Positions 17,502-26,561 of a stretch of 64,000 nt of DNA are shown here, in pieces. The stretch covers positions 1-64,000 of the forward strand of contig CBDCGJ010000040.1 in NCBI GenBank assembly GCA_965216645.1. The letters run 5' to 3'. Position numbers and translations under genes: made by a program. Numbering within the stretch: position 1 is the stretch's first letter; each line of letters begins with the position of its first letter. Source of the stretch: CBDCGJ01 sp965216645 (GTDB lineage Bacteria > Pseudomonadota > Alphaproteobacteria > GCA-2731375). Below the pieces are notes generated by a model. It ran no database searches, had not been told where the DNA came from, and saw only the letters and a list, made by a program, of their open reading frames with translations.

Positions 17502-18587
17502 ATGGCCGAACAGACGCAAAGCCCGGAATCGGGACAAACGACGGGTCAAGGGACGGACGACGGTCCGTCCCTTTTCCCTATTCTGAAGAAGATCGCCAAT
17601 CAGGTGGTGATGCTGGCTTTGACCTTCGTCGGCCTGACCGCGATCACCTTCATTATCGGCCGGGTCATGCCGGCCGATCCCGTTTTGGCGATCATCGGCG
17701 ACCGGGCGAGCCAAGAGACCTATGAGATGGTCTACAAGCAGCTCGGCCTCGACAAGCCGCTGATCGAACAATATGTGATTTATCTCGGCCAGATCCTGCA
17801 GGGCGATTTCGGCAAGTCGATCATGACCTCCCGGGACGTGCTGGACGATCTGATCCGCTTCTTCCCGGCGACGCTGGAGCTGTCCACGGTCGCGACGATC
17901 ATGGGAATCTTCGTCGGCGTGCCCATGGGCGTACTGGCCGCCGTCAATCAGGGCCGTTGGATCGACCACGTGGTTCGGGTGATCGGCCTGTTCGGCTATT
18001 CAGTGCCGATCTTCTGGCTCGGCATGGTCGCCCTGCTGATCTTCTACGCCAAGCTCGACTGGTTCCCGGGCCCTGGACGTATCGACGTCTTCTATGACGG
18101 CATCGTCGAACATCGCAGCGGTATCATCCTGCTCGACAGCGCAATGCAGGGAGAATGGGAAATCTTCCGCAACGCCGCCGCCCATCTGGTGTTGCCGGCT
18201 AGCATGCTGGCCACTTTCGCGCTGGCCTATATCGCCCGTATGACCCGCAGCTTCATGCTCGACCAATTGAATCAGGAATATGTCTTGACGGCGCGGGTCA
18301 AGGGCTTGTCCGAATTCACCGTGATTTGGCGCCACGCCTTCAAGAACGTGCTGGTGCAGTTGATCACCATCATCGGTCTGACTTACGCCTCGCTGCTCGA
18401 AGGTTCGGTGTTGACCGAAACCGTGTTCGCCTGGCCCGGCATCGGCCAGTACATCACCACCTCGCTGTTCAACGCCGACATGAATGCGGTGATCGGCGGC
18501 ACCGTGGTGGTCGGTATCTGTTTCGTCGGTATCAATATGCTGTCCGACGTGCTCTACCGCATCGTCGACCCGAGGGCCCGGACATGA
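17502..18587 (+). CDS. ABC transporter permease, DppB/OppB type
   Basis: A 361-residue inner-membrane permease. The first membrane segment (QVVMLALTFVGLTAITFIIGRVMP) precedes a DPVLAIIGDRAS loop, as in DppB. Further helices follow, with the EAA-type ATPase-contact loop in YVLTARVKGLSEFTVIWRHAFKN. It starts 12 bp after the binding-protein gene and its stop overlaps the next permease start (ATGA). Confidence 0.92.
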   Translation: MAEQTQSPESGQTTGQGTDDGPSLFPILKKIANQVVMLALTFVGLTAITFIIGRVMPADPVLAIIGDRASQETYEMVYKQLGLDKPLIEQYVIYLGQILQGDFGKSIMTSRDVLDDLIRFFPATLELSTVATIMGIFVGVPMGVLAAVNQGRWIDHVVRVIGLFGYSVPIFWLGMVALLIFYAKLDWFPGPGRIDVFYDGIVEHRSGIILLDSAMQGEWEIFRNAAAHLVLPASMLATFALAYIARMTRSFMLDQLNQEYVLTARVKGLSEFTVIWRHAFKNVLVQLITIIGLTYASLLEGSVLTETVFAWPGIGQYITTSLFNADMNAVIGGTVVVGICFVGINMLSDVLYRIVDPRART

Positions 18588-19510
18588 CCGCCGCCGATCA
18601 AAAACCGGCGAGGGAAGGACTCAGGGCCTGGCTGCTGTCGGAAACGCCGGCGTCGATCTGGCAGGCTCGCTGCCAGCGCGCTTACCTCGCCTGGCTCAGT
18701 TTCTCCGCCAACCCGATCGCCATGGCGGGTCTGATCATCATCGCCACCCTGGTGCTGATGGCGATCTTCGCGCCGCTGATCACCAGCGGCGACGGGACCG
18801 GTCAAAACCTGCAAAATCGATTGATGCCGCCGAGCGCCGATCACTGGTTCGGCACCGACGAATTGGGTCGGGATATCTTCGACCGGATCGTCTGGGGTTC
18901 CCGCATCACCCTTTATATCGTCGGCCTGGTTGGCATTACCGTGGTCCCGATCGGTCTGCTTGTCGGCACCGTTGCCGGCTATGTCGGCGGCTGGGTCGAC
19001 GCGGTGCTGATGCGCCTGACCGATATTTTCCTGGCCTTCCCGCGCCTGATCCTGGCCTTGGCCTTCGTCTCGGCTTTGGGACCGGGGTTGGAGAACGCGG
19101 TGCTGGCGATCGCGTTGACCACCTGGTCGCCTTTTGCCCGGATCGCCCGAGCGGAAACCCTGACCGTGCGCAATTCCGAACATATCATGGCCGCGCGAAT
19201 CCAGGCGGCCTCGACGACGCGTATTCTGGCGCATCATATCGTGCCGCTCTGCATCTCCTCGGTGATCGTGCGGTTGACCCTGGATATGGCGGGGATCATC
19301 TTGATCGCCGCCGGGCTCGGCTTCCTCGGCCTGGGCGCGCAACCGCCGCTGCCGGAATGGGGCGCGATGATCTCCACCGGCCGGCAGTTCCTGCTCGACC
19401 AATGGTGGGTGCCGACGATTCCGGGGATCGCCATCCTGGTGGTTTCCATGGGTTTCAACCTGCTTGGGGACGGTCTGCGCGACGTGCTCGACCCCCGTAG
19501 CGGACGCTAG
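18584..19510 (+). CDS. ABC transporter permease, DppC/OppC type
   Basis: A 308-residue permease starting at the ATG overlapping the dppB-like stop; a longer open frame from 18326 is only read-through of that overlap. It has the N-terminal OppC-like segment (FSANPIAMAGLIIIATLVLMAIFAPL), HWFGTDELGRDIFDRIVWGSR, and the EAA loop in SEHIMAARIQAASTTRILAHHIVP. LGLGAQPPLPEWGAMIS is a strong DppC marker. It forms the heterodimeric channel with the preceding permease. Confidence 0.93.
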   Translation: MTAADQKPAREGLRAWLLSETPASIWQARCQRAYLAWLSFSANPIAMAGLIIIATLVLMAIFAPLITSGDGTGQNLQNRLMPPSADHWFGTDELGRDIFDRIVWGSRITLYIVGLVGITVVPIGLLVGTVAGYVGGWVDAVLMRLTDIFLAFPRLILALAFVSALGPGLENAVLAIALTTWSPFARIARAETLTVRNSEHIMAARIQAASTTRILAHHIVPLCISSVIVRLTLDMAGIILIAAGLGFLGLGAQPPLPEWGAMISTGRQFLLDQWWVPTIPGIAILVVSMGFNLLGDGLRDVLDPRSGR

Positions 19511-19515
19511 TCGCC

Positions 19516-21134
19516 ATGGTCAACCTGCTTTCCGTACGCAATCTCTCGGTCAGTTTCGACACAGCCCCAAGGCACGGTCGAGGCGGTGCGCGGGGTCAGC
19601 TTCGATGTTGGTCAGGAGCGCCTGGGCATCGTCGGCGAATCCGGCTCCGGCAAATCGCAGACCGGCCGCGCGATCCTGGGCCTGAACGGCCACAGCGCCA
19701 AGGTGCGGGCCAAGCAGCTCGAATTCGACGGCATCGACCTGCTGAACGCCAACCGCAAGACCATGCGGGCGATCCGCGGCGACCGCATTTCCATGATCAT
19801 GCAAGACCCGCGCTATTCCCTGAACCCGGTGATGACCGTCGGCGAGCAGATTGCGGAGGCCTATTTGGTTCATACCAGCGCCAGCCGGGCGGAGGCGCGG
19901 GAGCGGGCGTTGGAAAATGCTCTATCGGGTACGCATCCGGGAGCCGGAGAAGGTTTACCGTCTGCATCCCCATGAGGTCTTCGGCGGCATGGGCCAGCGG
20001 ATCCATGATCGCCATGATGCTGATCCCGGACCCGGATCTGATCATCGCCGATGAGCCGACCAGCGCCCTCGACGTCACCATCCAAATGCAGGTGCTGGCG
20101 ATCCTGGACGACATGGTGCGGGAGCGGGGCATGGGCCTGATCTTCATCAGCCACGACCTGAATTTGGTCGCCTCCTTCTGCGATCGGGTCTTGGTGATGT
20201 ATGGCGGTCAGATCATGGAGACCGTTGGAGGCCGGGCAACTGACCCAGGCGGAGCATCCCTATACCCGGGGCTTGATCTCCTGCTTACCGAAGCTGGACG
20301 GCCGCCATGACGATCTGCAGGTGCTGCAGCGCGATCCCGGCCTGGCTGGAGCCAGTGTCATGATCGAGATCGAAGACCTCAATGTCGTCTTCGGTCACGG
20401 CAAGCAGGCCGTGCATGCGGTCCGCGGCGTCAGCTTTCATGTCGGCGAAGGCGAAAGCTTCGGCCTCGTGGGCGAATCGGGTTCCGGCAAATCGACGGTG
20501 CTGCGCGCGATCGCCGGACTGACCCGATCCTGGACCGGGCGAATGACCGTCGACGGCCAGGATCTGGCGCAGAAGCGGGATAAAGCCTTCTACCGCAAAC
20601 TTCAGATGGTGTTTCAGGACCCCTATGGCTCCCTGCATCCGCGCCACACGGTGAACGATATCCTGAAGGAACCGCTGTTGATCCACCGGCTCGACCGGGT
20701 GGAGGAGCGGATTTTGGAGCTGTTGTCGGAGGTCGGTCTGGGCCCGGCCTTCCGGTTCCGCTATCCCCATCAACCTGTCCGGCGGTCAGCGTCAGCGTAT
20801 CGCCATCGCTCGGGCGCTGATCCTGGAGCCGCGGATCGTTCTGCTCGACGAGCCAACCAGCGCGCTGGATGTCTCGGTTCAGGCGGAAATCCTCAATCTT
20901 TTGCGCCGCCTGCGGAACGAGCGCGGCCTGACCTATATCATGGTCAGCCATGACCTTGCCGTCGTCGGCCATCTCTGCGAGCGTATCGCGGTGATGAATC
21001 GCGGCGCTTTCGTTGAGGAAATGCGGGACGAAGACCTGCGCAGCGGTCAAACCCGCCATGGTTATACTCGGCAACTTTTGGTTGCTAGCGAGGGGTATGA
21101 TCGAGCGGCGGTTGACGGATTCGTCGACTACTAA
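19516..21134 (+). pseudogene. Fused double ABC ATPase (DppD-DppF type) with five +1 frameshifts
   Basis: Pieces in all three frames join into one tandem ATPase. Domain 1: MVNLLSVRNLSVSFD, EAVRGVSFDVG, Walker A GESGSGKSQTG, signature FGGMGQR, and IADEPTSALDVT. Domain 2: MIEIEDLNVVFGHGKQ, GESGSGKST, LSGGQRQRIAIARA, LLDEPTSALDVS. Single extra bases are needed near 19565, 19918 (AAAA), 20006 (CC), 20226 and 20773 (CC). Removing five gives 1614 nt, exactly 538 codons. No stop separates the domains after LPKLDGRHDDL, so this is a GsiA/YejF-like fusion. The catalytic motifs survive, except that the first signature has Phe for Ser. The insertions are probably sequence errors; if real, the transporter has lost its motor. 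Confidence 0.85.
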
Positions 21135-21154
21135 ACGAGACAATTCACCGCTTA

Positions 21155-21180
21155 AATTCTCCATATGAGAATTGTATAAT
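21155..21180 (+). promoter_or_regulatory. Perfect TATAAT box beside an inverted repeat
   Basis: AATTCTC and GAGAATT (21155-21173, 5-bp loop) lie directly before TATAAT at 21175-21180. A wider pair ACAATTC/GAATTGT overlaps them. This AT-rich patch between the transporter and the AAA ATPase gene is the likely promoter and operator for the ATPase. No convincing -35 box is visible 17 bp upstream, which suggests an activator or a weak promoter. Confidence 0.45.
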
Positions 21181-21263
21181 CTATTCCGCTTAGCCGGATG
21201 GCCAGGCTTGGGGTAAATGTTGTATAGTTAATATGACCCTGTTCATTAGCTTCGTGTGCCCTT

Positions 21264-22589
21264 ATGAGAAGTATCGGTCCCAAGAACGACAACGCCCCGC
21301 AGGAAGACGTCCCGATTCCGGCCGTCGATCCCAACGCCAACTATCCGCTCGCCCCACGCACTTTCGAAAGCACCGGCTTGTCCCTGAAGATGGTGACCGG
21401 CCTGTTGCTGAAGTCGATGTATACCCGCAATTTCGAGACGCTGCAGGATGTCGCGGATTTCGTGAAACTGCCGCCACTGGTTTTGGCCAAAGCCATGGGT
21501 TTCGCGGAGGAGCTGGATTATGTCGAACGTCTCGGCAAGGAAGGCACCCAGCGCCTGGGCAGCATGCGCTATCGGCTCAGCGAGCAAGGCCGCCGCGTGG
21601 CGATCGACGAGTTGGAGCAATCCCGCTATGTCGGCCCCGCGCCAGTCGGCCTGACCGATTATCGCAATCAAATGGGCCGTCAGCGAATTCTGCGGGAAAA
21701 GGTCGATTCCGATCAGATACGGGATGGCCTCAGTGAAATGGTGGTGACCGAGCGTTTGATCGACGCCATTGGCCCCGCGGTTGTCGATGGTCATTCCCTG
21801 CTGATGTTCGGGCCGCCCGGCAATGGCAAATCCCTGATCTCCCATGCTATTGCCTCCATTTATCGGGAGGCGGTGTATGTCCCTTACGCGTTGACCGTCG
21901 ATGAGGAAATCATCCGCGTCTTCGATCCGACAATTCACCATCCGATCGAGGCGACGGATGCGCCGGCGACCCGGCCGGGAGAGGTAATGGACGAAAGGTG
22001 GGTGGCCTGCCATCGTCCGACGGTGGTGACCGGCGGCGAGTTGACTCTGGACCCGCTGGAACTGTCCTACAATGCCATCGGCAAGGTCTATAACGGCTCA
22101 CTGCAGCTGAAGGCGAATTGCGGTGTCTTGGTGATCGACGATTTCGGCCGGCAGACCGTACGGCCGGAGGATATCTTGAATCGCTGGATCGTGCCTCTCG
22201 AAATGCGCCACGACTATTTGCGTCTCACCAGCGGCAGCACGTTTCAGGTTCCTTTCGATGTCTTCCTGATTTTTTCCACCAATCTGGACGTTAACGAGCT
22301 GTTCGACCAGGCGACCCGCCGGCGGGTGCAATACAAGGTGGAGATGAATCCGCCGGAGCGGGAGGAATATACCGAGATTATGGCCGGCGTGTTGCCGGAC
22401 GCCAGCACGGAACAAATCGAAACCGTGGTCGGCTATCTCTACGAAAGGTATTACGATCCCCTCCGAATCGAGCCGTCGCGCTACCATCCGAAATGGGTCA
22501 TTACCCAGGCCGACGCCCTGTGCAGGTTCCGCGGCAACGAATTCAAACTGAACGACGAATTGGTCGATTTCGCGATGGCGAATCTATAA
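21264..22589 (+). CDS. AAA-type ATPase with N-terminal winged-helix-like region
   Basis: A 441-residue cytoplasmic protein. The first 130 residues (TGLLLKSMYTRNFETLQDVADFVKLPP, YRLSEQGRRVAIDELEQSRYVGPAP) look like a winged helix-turn-helix. The ATPase core has Walker A in FGPPGNGKSLIS, Walker B in GVLVIDDFG and sensor-1-like FLIFSTNL. The C-terminus has a small helical lid (EYTEIMAGVLPD...). The ATPase belongs to the MoxR/RuvB-like style, but I cannot name its substrate. The start at 21264 lacks an obvious ribosome binding site. Confidence 0.75.
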   Translation: MRSIGPKNDNAPQEDVPIPAVDPNANYPLAPRTFESTGLSLKMVTGLLLKSMYTRNFETLQDVADFVKLPPLVLAKAMGFAEELDYVERLGKEGTQRLGSMRYRLSEQGRRVAIDELEQSRYVGPAPVGLTDYRNQMGRQRILREKVDSDQIRDGLSEMVVTERLIDAIGPAVVDGHSLLMFGPPGNGKSLISHAIASIYREAVYVPYALTVDEEIIRVFDPTIHHPIEATDAPATRPGEVMDERWVACHRPTVVTGGELTLDPLELSYNAIGKVYNGSLQLKANCGVLVIDDFGRQTVRPEDILNRWIVPLEMRHDYLRLTSGSTFQVPFDVFLIFSTNLDVNELFDQATRRRVQYKVEMNPPEREEYTEIMAGVLPDASTEQIETVVGYLYERYYDPLRIEPSRYHPKWVITQADALCRFRGNEFKLNDELVDFAMANL

Positions 22590-22796
22590 GGCGGCCTCAC
22601 CGGCCAAGCGCCGACGATCGAGCAGCGCCAGGGTTTGTTCCGAGACCCGATCCCATTCCCGCGCGACATCGTCGCGGCCACTGTCGCGCAGGTCGCGGGC
22701 ACAGGTCAGCGCCAATCCCGGCGCCGCCGGTCCATGCAACGCGCAGAGCAATTCCGCCGCATGCAAGGCGTTTTCCGATCCCAGGATACTATCCAT
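22584..22796 (-). CDS. Small hypothetical protein
   Basis: A 70-residue soluble protein, MDSILGSENALHAAELLCALHG...RLAGEAAL, alternating small and charged residues, probably helical. I chose the ATG at 22796 because GGAG lies 9-12 bp upstream; an earlier ATG at 22832 adds an Asp-rich tail. Its 3' end overlaps the AAA ATPase stop by 6 bp on the opposite strand. No family is recognised. Confidence 0.5.
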   Translation of the reverse strand: MDSILGSENALHAAELLCALHGPAAPGLALTCARDLRDSGRDDVAREWDRVSEQTLALLDRRRLAGEAAL

Positions 22797-23021
22797 CCCA
22801 CCATCTCCATCACTGTCCGTGTCTGGCTTCAAGCAAGCGGCGGGCCAATTTTGAGAATTTCTAATGGGTTGAAATTAAAAGAGAAAACATCAGAAATTGC
22901 GGTTTGAACGGCGTATCGGCAATTTCGATCCGGTCAAGATCCGCACGCCGATAGGTTGCCGGCAAAAATTCAACGCTGCCTCAAACGAAGGATCACACGC
23001 CTTGGCGCCATATTGCCGGAT

Positions 23022-24017
23022 ATGAGGCGACTAATCGAATTGCCAATGAATGAGGCCGACCGCATGGGTGAAACGGGCGAAGGCCACCGCCGCCGAAATG
23101 CGTCGGCGGTCCTGGACTTCGACTACGAAACGGCGGTCGATGCCGGCGAGCAGGTTCGTTGGCGGGTGGAGGATCTGATCGGCGATGGTCGCGGCTTCGA
23201 TTTCGCGCGGCCTTTTCTGCCGGAAAGTCTGGCCCGGGTCGGATCCTTCGGGTTTCTGCAGGCGGACGAACGGCGGACCTATAACCAGTTACGCGGCCGC
23301 GCCTATCTCGGTTATTGCGGTTTTATCGCCGGTTTCATCATTCCTTACGTGCTGGACCATATGCGGGGCCGGCTGACCGGCGATGACCAGCGGACCCGGG
23401 CCTTGTTGGGATTTGCCGCGAACAAGGCGAAGCATATCGACCTGTTCAACCGGGCGATCGACGCTTTCGGTGTCGGTTTTAACGAATTTGACAATCTGTC
23501 GGCGGAATCCGACGACGTCGCCCGCGCCATTCAAACGCACCATCCTCTCGCCGTCGGCTTGGCCGTGGCCCAAGGGACATGGATGATCGATGTGCATCGC
23601 CTCGCCGCCCAGAAGGAAGCGGAAGTTTTGGACCCTCTCTTTGTCGAGATGCTGACCATGCTCTGGCGCGAAGAGCAACAGCATGCCGAACTCAGCGGAT
23701 TGATGATCGGAAGTCTGGCGCAATATTGTTCCGACTTCGAAATAGAATCGGCAATCTGCGACTATTTCGAGATTGTCGATATGCTGGACGGGATTTTGCG
23801 GCGGCAGATGTTATGCGATATCGATACCTTTTCCGCCGCCACCGGCCGTCAATTCGCCGCCGCCGAGCGGGCGACGTTCGAGACCGTGCAGATGCAGGCC
23901 AACCGTTGGTGTTTCATCGGCGCCGGTATGACCCACCGCCGTTTCGTCTCGATCGCGGCCCGATTGAACGCTTCGGCGGAGGTGAAAATCGGCGAAGTTG
24001 CGCGTAAATTCTGTTAA
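23022..24017 (+). CDS. Hypothetical protein, possibly ferritin-like with a degenerate metal site
   Basis: About 331 residues, helical. Pieces such as LRGRAYLGYCGFIAGFIIPYVLDHM, AANKAKHIDLFNRAI and MLWREEQQHAELSG resemble the helices of ferritin-like diiron proteins, with KH and EExxH ligand patterns. The Glu residues expected in the first two helices appear replaced (IAGF, AAN), so a full diiron site is doubtful. This is my inference from pattern only. The start is uncertain: ATG at 23022, 23046 or 23064. It lies 96 bp upstream of the haemoglobin gene on the same strand. The roughly 200 bp before it hold nothing I can name. Confidence 0.55.
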   Translation: MRRLIELPMNEADRMGETGEGHRRRNASAVLDFDYETAVDAGEQVRWRVEDLIGDGRGFDFARPFLPESLARVGSFGFLQADERRTYNQLRGRAYLGYCGFIAGFIIPYVLDHMRGRLTGDDQRTRALLGFAANKAKHIDLFNRAIDAFGVGFNEFDNLSAESDDVARAIQTHHPLAVGLAVAQGTWMIDVHRLAAQKEAEVLDPLFVEMLTMLWREEQQHAELSGLMIGSLAQYCSDFEIESAICDYFEIVDMLDGILRRQMLCDIDTFSAATGRQFAAAERATFETVQMQANRWCFIGAGMTHRRFVSIAARLNASAEVKIGEVARKFC

Positions 24018-24113
24018 ACCCGCAGCGACGTAAGCGGTAATGGGGTATACTAAGCGTATTGTGGCCCTGACGCCGCACCAAAACACCCACGGTCAAAAGG
24101 GTTGGAGAGGAAT

Positions 24114-24476
24114 ATGAGCGGATCGATGTTTGAAAAGTATGGCGGGTTCGTGCGGATCAGCCGGGTGGTCTCGGCTTTTTACGACAAGGCCTTGGATTCG
24201 CCTATCCTCAGCCCCTATTTCGCCAATTCCAACATGCAGCGGATCATCGACCATCAGACCAAGTTCATCGCGTCCCTGATGGGCGGTCCGGCGAGCTACA
24301 GCAATGATGAATTGCAGCGGGTCCATGCCCGGCTGAATATCCAGCATGACGCCTTTGGCGAGATGTCGGAGCTGTTTTGCGAAACGCTGGAGGACTTCGA
24401 CTTCGACGACGACGATATTGAAACCGTCGCCGGATTGATTAAGTCGAAGGAGCCCTACATCGTCACGCATAACTAA
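24114..24476 (+). CDS. Truncated haemoglobin, group I
   Basis: A 120-residue 2-on-2 globin. Proximal His71 (F8) is in LQRVHARLNI, Tyr23 (B10) in AFYDKAL, Phe36 (CD1) in LSPYF, and the E-helix reads HQTKFIASLMGGP with the family GGP turn. It should bind haem and O2 or NO in the cytoplasm. The ATG at 24114 has GGAGAGG just upstream; an earlier start at 24102 is not needed. Only 35 bp separate it from the adenylate cyclase gene, so the two are almost surely co-transcribed. A sensing role for that cyclase is inference. Confidence 0.92.
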   Translation: MSGSMFEKYGGFVRISRVVSAFYDKALDSPILSPYFANSNMQRIIDHQTKFIASLMGGPASYSNDELQRVHARLNIQHDAFGEMSELFCETLEDFDFDDDDIETVAGLIKSKEPYIVTHN

Positions 24477-24511
24477 GCAAAACCCCGGCAAGAAGGGACA
24501 AGGGACAAATA

Positions 24512-25576
24512 ATGGTCGACGTACTGAGTAAGGACGATAATTTGCCGATCACCCAGGTGATGCAGAGCCTCAGTCTCGGCGTCGCCTTGGCGGAACCGGA
24601 AAGTTGGGACGTTGTGATGGAAAACGGTAAGTTTTTCACTTGGTTCCCGAATTACGACGAGCAACAGGACACGCTGACGGACCGCCTGCCGAACTTCGAC
24701 GCCCACCGCGCCGGCAGCCGGCTCAACAAGAACCGGCCCTACAAATACGAATGCGAGGTCAAGGACGGCGCCCGGACGACGCCGATCCGGGTGGAAATGC
24801 GCAACTTTCAGGAGGGCGACCGCGACCTGATCCTGGTGGAGTGCTTCGACATCACCAAGATCAAGGAATCCGAATACATGCTGCAGTCCTACGCCAAGAT
24901 GTCGGAGAAGCATACCAAGGAGCTGGAGCGGGAGAAGGAGCGGGTCGAGCGGCTCCTGCTCAACGTGATGCCGAAGCCGGTTTACGAGGAGATGAAGGAT
25001 TTCGGCACCACCACGCCGACCCGGGTGGAATGCGCCAGCGTCCTGATGCTCGACTTCGTCAATTTCACCGAAATGGCGGTTTCCAAGGACCCGAGCAGCC
25101 TGGTGGCGGAACTGAACGACATCTTCTCCGCCTTCGACCGGATCGTCGAGCTGTTCGGCTGCGAGCGCATCAAGACCATCGGCGACGCATATATCGCCGT
25201 CTCCGGCCTGCCGGAGGAGACGCCGGATCACGCCCATAACGTGGCCAAGGTGGCGCTACGCATGAAGCGCTATATCGAGCGCCGCAACATCGCCCATACG
25301 GAACCATGGCGCTGCCGCATCGGCATCAATTCCGGACCTATGATCGGCTCCATCGTCGGCGTGCAGAAATATGTTTACGACATCTTCGGCCCCGGCGTGA
25401 ACCTGGCCGCACGCATGGAATTCCACTCGGAGCCGATGCAGATCACCCTGACGGAAGAAACTTACGAACTGCTGCGCGACGATTTCATCTTCACCGAACG
25501 CGGCGACTTCGACATCAAAGGCTTCGGCACCAAGACACTTTATTTTCTCGACGGCGAAGCGGTGATGGGGCGGTAG
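24512..25576 (+). CDS. PAS/coiled-coil class III adenylate cyclase
   Basis: A 354-residue soluble cyclase. Residues 12-115 look like a PAS or HNOBA-type domain (VMQSLSLGVALAE...LILVECFDITKIKESE). Residues 118-150 form a coiled coil rich in Glu and Lys, ending in LLLNVMPKPVYEEMK, the linker seen in soluble cyclases. Residues 172-345 are the catalytic domain, with Asp181 and Asp225 for metal, Lys221 and Asp290 for adenine choice, and Asn297 and Arg301 for transition-state binding. All key residues are present, so cAMP formation is predicted. GGGACAAGGGACAAATA precedes the ATG. The domain order resembles soluble guanylate cyclase without its H-NOX, with a globin gene in that place upstream. Confidence 0.92.
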   Translation: MVDVLSKDDNLPITQVMQSLSLGVALAEPESWDVVMENGKFFTWFPNYDEQQDTLTDRLPNFDAHRAGSRLNKNRPYKYECEVKDGARTTPIRVEMRNFQEGDRDLILVECFDITKIKESEYMLQSYAKMSEKHTKELEREKERVERLLLNVMPKPVYEEMKDFGTTTPTRVECASVLMLDFVNFTEMAVSKDPSSLVAELNDIFSAFDRIVELFGCERIKTIGDAYIAVSGLPEETPDHAHNVAKVALRMKRYIERRNIAHTEPWRCRIGINSGPMIGSIVGVQKYVYDIFGPGVNLAARMEFHSEPMQITLTEETYELLRDDFIFTERGDFDIKGFGTKTLYFLDGEAVMGR

Positions 25577-25674
25577 GGGTGGTTGATTTACGACAAAAGC
25601 TACATGTATGGGTGCTTCGGCTAACGCGAATAATCCGTATCTATAGTTTGCCGCGGCGACTTCCTCGTCGTCCG

Positions 25675-26097
25675 CTAAATATTGTCGCGTTTGACCGCGG
25701 CGATTTTTCGTTGTTTGGCCCCTGCGTGAAATCGATCTCGTATTAGCTTGTAAAATTTCGGTGGCAGGAAGCCGTACGCCTCTTGATTTGCCGATACCGG
25801 GCGGACGTCGTATCCCGGCCATTTGAAGTGATTTACTTCGGAGATTATGAGCCACGATTGTTCGCTATCAAGACCAAGACGTTTCGATGTCAGGTCAGGG
25901 ATCGCAATGCCTTCGACATCTGGACCGGGTTTGGAATGAGAAATCGGGCACACAATGACGCGCTGGGTTGTAACGTCAATAGCTAGGATCACGCAGGGCC
26001 TGTCTTTAAGTCCTTCCAGGCGCCCGGCGACATGTTCGCGATGCCACAGATAATTGTATTGAATAACCAGGCCAATTTCGGGATTTGGTAAAGGCAA
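25675..26097 (-). CDS. PemK/MazF-like growth inhibitor (type II toxin)
   Basis: A 140-residue protein. The opening PNPEIGLVIQYNYLWHREH and RPCVILAIDVTTQRVIVCPISHS fit the SH3-like barrel of the MazF/PemK endoribonuclease superfamily, though it is longer than typical MazF (about 110). It starts 3 bp after the antitoxin stop on the same strand. The predicted role is mRNA cleavage unless neutralised by the partner. The toxin class is inferred from pattern and pairing. Confidence 0.75.
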   Translation of the reverse strand: MPLPNPEIGLVIQYNYLWHREHVAGRLEGLKDRPCVILAIDVTTQRVIVCPISHSKPGPDVEGIAIPDLTSKRLGLDSEQSWLIISEVNHFKWPGYDVRPVSANQEAYGFLPPKFYKLIRDRFHAGAKQRKIAAVKRDNI

Positions 26098-26100
26098 GCA

Positions 26101-26367
26101 TCAATCCAATTCTTCGTCCAGATATTCCAGTCCCGCTTTCATCTCCGCCCTCCTGATGAGTTCCAGGTCATTGTCATCAAGTTGATGAGCCAGGGCGGAT
26201 TGTCTGTCGCGTAGAGCCTTCAACATTTCGAACTCTTTATATTCGTCAGGCCGTATCATGACGAGCGTCTCCCGCCCGTGCTTGGTAATGGTCACCGGTT
26301 CGCTCAAGGCCAAGTCAATATAGCGGCCAGGATTTTTGGCAAACTGCGTCGACGAAATTCTCTGCAT
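26101..26367 (-). CDS. Phd/YefM-type antitoxin
   Basis: An 88-residue protein. RISSTQFAKNPGRYIDLALSEPVTITKHGRETLVMIRPDEYKEFE is the Phd/YefM DNA-binding fold (TKHGRE..VMI.PDEY). The acidic C-terminal tail (DDNDLELIRRAEMKAGLEYLDEELD) would wrap the toxin. It sits upstream of the toxin, as usual for this class, and would repress the shared promoter at 26407-26435. Confidence 0.88.
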   Translation of the reverse strand: MQRISSTQFAKNPGRYIDLALSEPVTITKHGRETLVMIRPDEYKEFEMLKALRDRQSALAHQLDDNDLELIRRAEMKAGLEYLDEELD

Positions 26368-26406
26368 TCGATTTCTCCAAAAAATGCGTTTAAATCGTAT
26401 TTAGCG

Positions 26407-26435
26407 AATAATTCGAAAAAATTCAATAATTCGAA
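26407..26435. promoter_or_regulatory. Direct repeats upstream of toxin-antitoxin genes, likely operator
   Basis: AATAATTCGAA occurs at 26407-26417 and again at 26425-26435, 18 bp apart, with a third related AATTC between. The stretch 26368-26460 is strongly AT-rich against the window average. Phd/YefM antitoxins autoregulate by binding repeats near their promoter, so this is the natural operator candidate. Confidence 0.5.
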
Positions 26436-26561
26436 TATCTACGCATAATTGATTTTTGTGCATATTTTCCGGAATTTACCGCGCTTTTACCGTGCGCCTG
26501 ATTGGACGTCGGGGTAAAAGGCTGAGCATTGTCAATGCGTGACCGAGCGTGTGAGGGGGGT

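Noticed and set aside
18326..18583. Extended N-terminus of the second permease
   Set aside because: It overlaps the first permease in another frame; the ATGA overlap at 18584 gives the conserved start.
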